From contig CALADR010000037.1 of NCBI GenBank assembly GCA_937890845.1, positions 1 to 21,073 of the forward strand: a DNA stretch of 21,073 nt, given 5' to 3'. The stretch comes from an uncultured Bacteroidales bacterium. GTDB lineage: Bacteria > Bacteroidota > Bacteroidia > Bacteroidales > UBA932. A program made the translations under genes and the position numbers. The notes below the pieces were generated by a model that saw only the letters and a program-made list of their open reading frames with translations, made no database searches and was not told the DNA's origin. This document shows, one piece after another, positions 15,948-21,073 of this stretch (position 1 is its first letter; every line of letters begins with the position of its first letter).

Positions 15948-15979
15948 TTTGAAAATTGCCCCGTTTGTTCCTTACTTTG
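15948..15979 (+). promoter_or_regulatory. Promoter of topA
   Basis: TTTG at 15948-15951, 20 bp, then TTACTTTG at 15972-15979 (one mismatch from TAnnTTTG). The leader would be about 65 nt. The -33 TTTG lies inside a 10-bp palindrome CAAAATTTTG (15942-15951), itself bracketed by GGCAA (15937-15941) and TTGCC (15956-15960). Confidence 0.55.
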
Positions 15980-16051
15980 CAATTTAAAACTTTGTCTTTT
16001 AAGAAAAAACACATTTTTCGGATGAAAAAGACAGCTTAAACCGGGATATAT

Positions 16052-18355
16052 ATGGAAGAAAACCTTGTCATCGTCGAGTCTCAGGCAAAAGCCGGGACAA
16101 TTCAGAAATTTCTTGGGAAAGACTACATAGTAAAAGCCAGTTTCGGACATATCAGAGACCTGCATGACAACTCTCTGAGCATTGATGTCAAAGACGGGTT
16201 CAAGCCGGAATATGAAATTCCTGCTGACAAGAAAAAAATAGTAGCGGACCTCAAGAAAGCGGCAAAGACAGCAAAAACCGTATGGCTGGCATCCGATGAA
16301 GACCGTGAAGGGGAAGCCATATCATGGCATCTGTTCGAAACTCTTGATCTGAAAAAGGAAAACACAAGGAGAATAGTATTCCACGAAATCACGAAAAATG
16401 CGATTCTGTCAGCTATCGAAAACCCGCGTGACATAGACATGAACCTTGTCTATGCCCAGCAGGCCAGACGTGTCCTGGACAGGCTCGTAGGATTTGAATT
16501 GTCTCCAATACTATGGAAAAAAATCCAGCCGAAGCTTTCGGCAGGAAGGGTACAGTCAGTAGCACTACGCCTTATCGTGGACAGAGAAAGGGAAATCCTG
16601 AATTTCCAGAAAGAACCATATTACAGAGTCGAGGCTGTTTTTCACCCGGAATCGACATCTGAACCGACTACAGTAAAAGCCGTACTGGATACAAAATTCC
16701 CGGATATCAGTACTGCTGAAGCTTTTCTTGGCAAATGCATCGGTTCAAAATTCAGCATCAGCAGCATAGACAAGAAAGAGGGTAACAGGACACCTGCCGC
16801 CCCTTTTACCACTTCCTCGCTTCAGCAGGAGGCTGCCAGAAAATTGAGATTCTCCGTAAGTCAGACTATGAGCATAGCGCAAAAGCTTTATGAAGCCGGT
16901 TTCATTACATATATGAGAACTGACTCCACAAACCTTTCGTCTCTCGCCATCAACACTTCAAAAAAGTACATAGAGGAAAACTTCGGTCCGGAATATTCAA
17001 AGACCAGACAGTACAAGACCAAAGTAAAAGGAGCACAGGAAGCTCACGAAGCCATAAGGCCTACATATATAGAAAATATTGAAATCCCAGGCACAGCCCA
17101 GGAGAAAAAACTGTACGAACTTATATGGAAAAGAACTTTGGCATCTCAAATGAGTGACGCCAAAGTATTGAAAACAGATATTAAGGTAGGCTATGACAAA
17201 GGAGACGAACATTTCTGCGTACAGGCTTCTGAAGTTCTTTTCGACGGCTTTCTGAAGTTGTACATCGAAAGCACTGACGAACCTCAGGAAGAGAACGATG
17301 TCATTCTTCCGGAACTTTCCGTAGGAGAAGTAATGGAAGAGAGAGGAATGGCAGCAGAATGCAAGTTCACTGCACCTCCTATGAGATATTCAGAAGCTAC
17401 TCTTGTAAAAAAACTCGAAGAGCTCGGAATCGGAAGACCTTCAACCTATGCACCGACCATCTCGACATTGACCAAAGGACGCGGATATCTCATCAAGGGC
17501 GACAAGGAAGGAGAGAAAATACCTGTAACCAACCTTATTCTCAAAAACGGAAAAATATCGACGGTGCAGAAGATTGAAGTGACTGGAGCCGGTAAGGGAA
17601 GGCTTCTGCCACAGGAAATCGGAATGATTGTAACAGATTATCTTGTTGACAATTTCAGCAAGATTCTTGATTACAGCTTCACAGCCAATGTAGAGAAGAA
17701 ATTCGACCAGATTGCCGAAGGCGAAATGGTATGGAACGAACTCATAGCTACATTTTACTCCGCATTCCACGAAAAAGTGGAAAAGACTCTGAACGACGGA
17801 CAGTACAGCCATATCAGCAAAGAAATAGGAACAGATCCGAAAGATGGGAAACTGATTGTAGCCAAATACGGACAATATGGCCCATACGTACAGAAAGGAG
17901 AAGGAGACGACAGGCAGTTTGCCAGTCTTGCACCAGGACAGCTGATTGAAAGCATTACACTTGAAGACGCTCTCAAACTGTTTGAACTGCCGAGAAATGT
18001 AGGCAAACACAACGGCATAGACATAATATGTACCAAAGGCCGCTTCGGTCCATATATCAAATATGGAGACAAGAATATTTCTCTGCCGAGAAATTCCGAT
18101 CCTCTTAAAATTGACCTCGAAAGCTGTATCCAGCTTATTGAACAAGCCGCAGCGAAGCAACCGAATGCCATCATTGCAACTTTTGAAGAAAGCGACATCC
18201 AGGTAATTGACGGCAACTACGGACCATATATCAAGCATGCCGGCAGAAATTATAAAATACCGAAAGGTACTGACGCTTCATCTCTCAGCGAAGAAGCCTG
18301 CAAGGAAATAATCAGCACTTCACAGCCGACAGGCCGAAAGCAACGTAAAAGATAG
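16052..18355 (+). CDS. topA: Type I DNA topoisomerase
   Basis: A 767-residue type IA topoisomerase that relaxes negative supercoils through a transient 5'-phosphotyrosine link. The Toprim domain is at the N-terminus (ENLVIVESQAKAGTIQKFLG, with acidic DEDREGE at 82-88). KLSAGRVQSVALRLIVDRE (about 161-179) belongs to the core. The active tyrosine is Y287 in FITYMRTDST. LGIGRPSTYAPTI is the conserved downstream motif. The C-terminal part holds three topo_C repeats (YGQYGPYVQKGEG, KGRFGPYIKYGD, DGNYGPYIKHAGR) in place of zinc-finger cysteines, usual for Bacteroidota. The ATG at 16052 keeps the standard N-terminus. It ends about 130 bp before the Lrp-type gene. Confidence 0.96.
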   Translation: MEENLVIVESQAKAGTIQKFLGKDYIVKASFGHIRDLHDNSLSIDVKDGFKPEYEIPADKKKIVADLKKAAKTAKTVWLASDEDREGEAISWHLFETLDLKKENTRRIVFHEITKNAILSAIENPRDIDMNLVYAQQARRVLDRLVGFELSPILWKKIQPKLSAGRVQSVALRLIVDREREILNFQKEPYYRVEAVFHPESTSEPTTVKAVLDTKFPDISTAEAFLGKCIGSKFSISSIDKKEGNRTPAAPFTTSSLQQEAARKLRFSVSQTMSIAQKLYEAGFITYMRTDSTNLSSLAINTSKKYIEENFGPEYSKTRQYKTKVKGAQEAHEAIRPTYIENIEIPGTAQEKKLYELIWKRTLASQMSDAKVLKTDIKVGYDKGDEHFCVQASEVLFDGFLKLYIESTDEPQEENDVILPELSVGEVMEERGMAAECKFTAPPMRYSEATLVKKLEELGIGRPSTYAPTISTLTKGRGYLIKGDKEGEKIPVTNLILKNGKISTVQKIEVTGAGKGRLLPQEIGMIVTDYLVDNFSKILDYSFTANVEKKFDQIAEGEMVWNELIATFYSAFHEKVEKTLNDGQYSHISKEIGTDPKDGKLIVAKYGQYGPYVQKGEGDDRQFASLAPGQLIESITLEDALKLFELPRNVGKHNGIDIICTKGRFGPYIKYGDKNISLPRNSDPLKIDLESCIQLIEQAAAKQPNAIIATFEESDIQVIDGNYGPYIKHAGRNYKIPKGTDASSLSEEACKEIISTSQPTGRKQRKR

Positions 18356-18390
18356 CAATAACGGGAAAAACGATAGTTTAACGCTGTTTT

Positions 18391-18406
18391 TTATAATAAT
18401 TTATAA
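18391..18406. repeat. Upstream TTATAA pair of the lrp-like gene
   Basis: TTATAA hexamers at 18391-18396 and 18401-18406 are 10 bp apart, one helical turn, just upstream of the -33 box. TTATAA is self-palindromic, so each is a small dyad. Together with the downstream pair they are candidate operator sites. Confidence 0.4.
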
Positions 18407-18420
18407 TATTTAGAACGCAT

Positions 18421-18453
18421 TTTGTTGATTTTGTAAAATTTTGACTAAATTTG
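18421..18453 (+). promoter_or_regulatory. Promoter of the Lrp/AsnC gene
   Basis: TTTG at 18421-18424, 21 bp, then TAAATTTG at 18446-18453, an exact -7 box. The transcript would start near 18460 with a leader of about 25 nt, so the palindrome at 18466-18480 lies inside the leader next to the ATG. Confidence 0.7.
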
Positions 18454-18465
18454 CGTGCGGAATTT

Positions 18466-18480
18466 ATTATAAATTATAAT
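18466..18480. repeat. Palindrome in the lrp-like leader, candidate operator
   Basis: A perfect 15-bp dyad: ATTATAA, a central A, then TTATAAT. It lies just downstream of the promoter and 4 bp before the ATG at 18485. AT-rich dyads are typical Lrp-family sites, so binding here would suit autorepression. The protein that binds it is inferred. Confidence 0.45.
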
Positions 18481-18484
18481 CACT

Positions 18485-19012
18485 ATGCCAACATACCACA
18501 TCGACCAGATTGACCAGAAGATTCTTTCTTTCCTGGTCAAAAATGCAAGGATGCCTTTTTTGGAGATAGCACGTGAGTGTGGTGTTTCCGGGGCTGCCAT
18601 ACATCAGAGAGTAAAAAGGCTTGAGTCCAATGGGGTCATCACAGGCTCGAGACTTTTAGTAAAACCTCAGGCCCTTGGCTTGAACGTTTGCGCATTTGTC
18701 AGCGTCTCTCTCTCTGAATCAAACAGATACCCAGAGGTAATAGAAGCATTCAAAAAAATATCAGAAATTACAGAATGTCATTTTGTAACTGGAAAATACA
18801 ATCTTCTGATTAAGATTTACTGCTTCAACCACGATCACCTTATGGAAGTGCTCGTAAACACAATCCAGAAAATACCTTACGTACAGTCAACAGAAACCCA
18901 GATTTCCCTTGATCAGGCCATAGAGCGTCAGGTATGGGGAAAGGAATACCAGAACACCAGTTTTTCCGCGAATGCCAAAAAAGGAAAGGACAAGGATAAA
19001 GACAAGGATTAG
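18485..19012 (+). CDS. Lrp/AsnC family transcriptional regulator
   Basis: A 175-residue regulator. The N-terminal helix-turn-helix (about 1-58) reads IDQIDQKILSFLVKNARMPFLEIARECGVSGAAIHQRVKRLESNGVI, a standard AsnC HTH. A linker leads to the RAM effector domain (about 65-148), with the FVTGKYNLLIKIYCFNHDHL strand-helix part and the CHFVTG motif. Ligand, probably an amino acid, cannot be told. The tail is unusual: a Lys/Asp run (KKGKDKDKDKD) after residue 162, encoded by near-repeats of GACAAGGATAAA. It has its own promoter with palindromes around it, which suggests autoregulation. It converges on ispD with a 14-bp gap. Confidence 0.92.
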   Translation: MPTYHIDQIDQKILSFLVKNARMPFLEIARECGVSGAAIHQRVKRLESNGVITGSRLLVKPQALGLNVCAFVSVSLSESNRYPEVIEAFKKISEITECHFVTGKYNLLIKIYCFNHDHLMEVLVNTIQKIPYVQSTETQISLDQAIERQVWGKEYQNTSFSANAKKGKDKDKDKD

Positions 19013-19026
19013 TCGCTGTCCCTTAC

Positions 19027-19734
19027 CTACTTATACAGAATATGCACCATCTCTGCAAGACTCAAATCTTCAGGGGTGGTGATTTTTATATTAAGTCTCT
19101 CACCTTCCGTATATTTTACAGGAAAGCCTGCTTTCTCCACGACTGAAGCATCATCAGTAAAAGAAACGTCATATGCTTGTCCGTAAGACTTTTTCAGTAT
19201 TTCAGAATGGAATATTTGAGGGGTCTGGACCGCAAACACCCTGCTTCTGTCAACAGGCGCGTCATCAAGCCTTATGAGCTCCTTTCCATTATCTGACCTT
19301 CTGACAGGGCGTAGTGTATCGACGCAAGGGACAGCCGGAACAACCCCAGGATTAGTCTCTGCCTCTTCAAACAGCCTTTTCAGCAAAGACTGTGATACAA
19401 AAGGCCTCACTCCGTCATGTACAGCAACTATGGCTCCATCGGGAACCTTCTCAAGAGCATTGGCTACAGAATGAAAACGCGTAAGGCCTCCACTGACGAG
19501 AATCTGCGGTACAATAAAGTTATTCTCGTAACACTTTTCTTTCCATAACCTTATATAATCTTCTGGAAGAACTGTTATCACCTTCAGTCCTGGAATGGAA
19601 TTAACAAACTTACTGATAGTCATTTGCAAAATCGGGACTCCACCCAACATAAGAAACTGCTTGGGAACAGACGCCCCCATTCTGGTTCCGCTTCCACCGG
19701 CTGTGACTATAAGATATTTCTGTTTTGTTGACAT
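19027..19734 (-). CDS. ispD: 2-C-methyl-D-erythritol 4-phosphate cytidylyltransferase
   Basis: A 235-residue enzyme of the MEP isoprenoid pathway that joins CTP and MEP. The nucleotide-binding motif is LIVTAGGSGTRMGASVPKQF (about 8-27, key K25), followed by VSGGLTRFHSVANAL, AVHDGVRPFV (about 104-113), FAVQTPQIF, TDDASVVE (about 193-200) and NIKITTPEDL with the conserved lysine near 217. Motifs and length are normal, with no fused IspF. The ATG at 19734 keeps the conserved start. It is transcribed away from mreB and towards the Lrp gene. Confidence 0.94.
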   Translation of the reverse strand: MSTKQKYLIVTAGGSGTRMGASVPKQFLMLGGVPILQMTISKFVNSIPGLKVITVLPEDYIRLWKEKCYENNFIVPQILVSGGLTRFHSVANALEKVPDGAIVAVHDGVRPFVSQSLLKRLFEEAETNPGVVPAVPCVDTLRPVRRSDNGKELIRLDDAPVDRSRVFAVQTPQIFHSEILKKSYGQAYDVSFTDDASVVEKAGFPVKYTEGERLNIKITTPEDLSLAEMVHILYK

Positions 19735-19756
19735 ATAGATGACATTGTTATTGCTG

Positions 19757-19764
19757 CAAATTTA
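19757..19764 (-). promoter_or_regulatory. -7 box of ispD
   Basis: On the minus strand TAAATTTG followed by CAGC, an exact -7 match 23 bp upstream of the ispD ATG. A -33 TTTG at the right distance was not found. Confidence 0.5.
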
Positions 19765-19828
19765 ACTTTTTTTTGTAACTTTACCGTTTGAATATTTTTT
19801 ATAGAAACATACTAACGGAAAACGGGAA

Positions 19829-20851
19829 ATGGGATTTTCATTTTTGACCCAGGAACTCGCCATCGACCTCGGCACAGCCAATACTGTCATCTTCCAGAAT
19901 GACCAGATCATCCTGGACGAGCCGAGTATAGTGGCAATAGACAACAATACTGGAAAACTCATAAAAATGGGGCAGGAAGCGAAGCTGATGCAGGAAAAGG
20001 AAAACCCCGGCATCAAGACAGTCCGTCCTCTCAGAGACGGTGTCATTGCAGACTTCAACGCCGCAGAAATGATGATAAGGGGGTTTATCAAGAAGGTAAA
20101 CAGCAAGCGCCGCTCGCTTTTTACCCCAAACCTTAAAATAGTTGTAGGCATTCCGTCAGGAAGTACGGAAGTCGAAATCAGAGCTGTACGTGACTCCGCG
20201 GAACATGCCGGAGGAAGAGACGTATATCTCATTTTCGAACCTATGGCAGCAGCTCTCGGTATAGGACTCGACGTGGAGGCTCCTAAGGGAAGCATGGTAG
20301 TTGATATAGGAGGAGGTACGACAGAAATTGCCGTCATCTCACTTGGCGGAATCGTACAGCAGAACAGCGTCCGTGTTGCAGGAGATGTATTTACCAATGA
20401 TATACAGTATTATCTCAAGCAGCAGCACAACATAAAAGTAGGAGAACCTACGGCAGAGCGTCTCAAGATCGCTGTAGGAGCCGTGATTCCTGAACTTGAC
20501 GAAGAACCGGAACCATGCGTGATAAAGGGACCGAATCTTATGACAGCACATCCTGTCGTAGCCACTATCTCATATCAGGAAATAGCGCACTGCCTTGACA
20601 AATCAATCGCAAAAATCGAGTCAGCGATACTTCACGTACTGGAGCAGACACCTCCGGAACTTTATTCGGACATAGTCGAAAGCGGTATCTACCTGTCCGG
20701 CGGCGGTTCTCTGCTGAGAGGCCTTGACAAGCGTCTGAGCGAAAAGGTAAACATACCGTTCCACGTAGCTGAAGACCCACTTAAAGCAGTGGCAAGAGGA
20801 ACCTGCATCGCCCTTAAGAACACCGACAGATATTCATTCCTGATGAGATAA
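19829..20851 (+). CDS. mreB: Rod shape-determining protein MreB
   Basis: A 340-residue bacterial actin that polymerises under the inner membrane and guides side-wall peptidoglycan synthesis. Actin-fold nucleotide motifs are AIDLGTANTVIF (about 11-22, phosphate 1), VVDIGGGTTEIAVISLGG (about 157-174, phosphate 2) and GIYLSGGGSLLRGLD (about 286-300, adenosine). The N-terminal MGFSFLTQEL may be the membrane-binding helix. Length is normal. A weak promoter, TAACTTTA at 19776-19783 (one mismatch) with TTG 22 bp upstream at 19751, may drive it; the poly-T at 19767-19774 lies within that spacer. It overlaps mreC by 1 bp (TAATG), so the two are translationally coupled. Confidence 0.96.
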   Translation: MGFSFLTQELAIDLGTANTVIFQNDQIILDEPSIVAIDNNTGKLIKMGQEAKLMQEKENPGIKTVRPLRDGVIADFNAAEMMIRGFIKKVNSKRRSLFTPNLKIVVGIPSGSTEVEIRAVRDSAEHAGGRDVYLIFEPMAAALGIGLDVEAPKGSMVVDIGGGTTEIAVISLGGIVQQNSVRVAGDVFTNDIQYYLKQQHNIKVGEPTAERLKIAVGAVIPELDEEPEPCVIKGPNLMTAHPVVATISYQEIAHCLDKSIAKIESAILHVLEQTPPELYSDIVESGIYLSGGGSLLRGLDKRLSEKVNIPFHVAEDPLKAVARGTCIALKNTDRYSFLMR

Positions 20852-21073
20852 TGCAGGGACAGAAGAAAATATTCACAATCATACTCAATGCAGCTATCTT
20901 CATAATTTTGGAGATAGCTGCATTGAGTATGCTGAGAAACAACGCCGTACTGCAGGATACCTGGATATCAAAAGGGTTCCATTCCTTCTATGCTGCTATA
21001 TGGGGAAAAACCGAGAGTATAAAATATTACTTTTCACTCAAGAAGACCAATGACGCACTTGCTGCTGAAAACT
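20851..21073 (+). CDS. mreC: Cell shape protein MreC, 5' end
   Basis: Only the first 74 codons are in the window. The start overlaps the mreB stop. The product begins MQGQKKIFTIILN, has one membrane helix (about 9-27) and continues LRNNAVLQDTWISKGFHSFYAAIWGKTESIKYYFSLKKTNDALAAEN. A short cytoplasmic tail, one helix and then a coiled-coil start with an 'LxxxNxxLxxEN' pattern fit MreC, which links MreB to PBP2 and the elongasome. The gene order mreB-mreC supports it. Its helix-coding part contains a perfect 20-bp inverted repeat. Confidence 0.88.
   Translation, partial: MQGQKKIFTIILNAAIFIILEIAALSMLRNNAVLQDTWISKGFHSFYAAIWGKTESIKYYFSLKKTNDALAAEN
20880..20931 (+). repeat. Perfect 20-bp inverted repeat in mreC
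   Basis: Arm 1 is at 20880-20899 and begins CATACTCAATGC. Arm 2 is at 20912-20931 and ends GCATTGAGTATG. All 20 pairs match, with a 12-nt loop (20900-20911) whose ends allow a further T-G wobble. In mRNA it would form a strong hairpin starting 29 nt after the mreC ATG, across codons about 10 to 27. No T-run follows, so it is not a typical terminator. Confidence 0.85.

Noticed and set aside
17441..18238. 265-codon minus-strand frame inside topA
   Set aside because: Antisense to fully conserved topoisomerase sequence; its translation shows no recognisable domain.
1..21073. tRNA, rRNA, CRISPR arrays, insertion sequences or phage genes
   Set aside because: No cloverleaf, rRNA stretch, regular repeat-spacer array, transposase or integrase was seen; codon use is broadly even across genes.

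Overview
The window reads as a chromosomal segment of a Bacteroidota bacterium, most likely order Bacteroidales. The evidence is the gene families (DUF3109, DUF4956 and DUF2490 proteins, a PqqL-type M16 homologue, a SusC/TonB-type signal-peptide N-terminus) and the promoters, which are of the Bacteroidota TTTG-N19/22-TAnnTTTG kind rather than -35/-10. Shine-Dalgarno sequences are mostly absent. Genus cannot be set from the window. No rRNA, tRNA, insertion sequence or CRISPR array was seen. Most of it is conserved housekeeping DNA with a few accessory inserts.

Left part (1-7.4 kb): the 5' end of a leftward secreted or outer-membrane protein with a carboxypeptidase-regulatory-like start; two small rightward genes (a two-helix membrane protein and a DUF2007 protein); a leftward group of DUF3109 preceded by two M16-peptidase-like ORFs that look like one PqqL-type gene split by a -1 frame change and lacking the HxxEH zinc site; then a rightward pair of a secreted TPR protein and an RlhA-like U32 protein. 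The M16 and TPR genes diverge from mirrored promoters.

Middle (7.35-13.0 kb): a leftward envelope operon, bifunctional PBP1A > ddl > prmC with 4-bp gaps, followed after 95 bp by a lipoprotein of unknown function whose end overlaps the U32 gene.

Accessory operon (13.18-15.92 kb, rightward): secreted YD/MORN-like protein, VTC-domain polyphosphate polymerase-like protein, five-helix DUF4956 membrane protein, DUF2490 outer-membrane barrel. The genes overlap or abut and follow one strong promoter. They may form a cell-envelope polyphosphate (or related polyanion) synthesis and export machine, the best candidate here for an under-described system.

Right part (16.05 kb to end): topA; an Lrp/AsnC regulator with TTATAA repeats on both sides of its promoter; ispD convergent with it; then mreB and the start of mreC, translationally coupled. 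The first codons of mreC contain a perfect 20-bp inverted repeat that could form a very stable mRNA hairpin just after the mreB/mreC junction.
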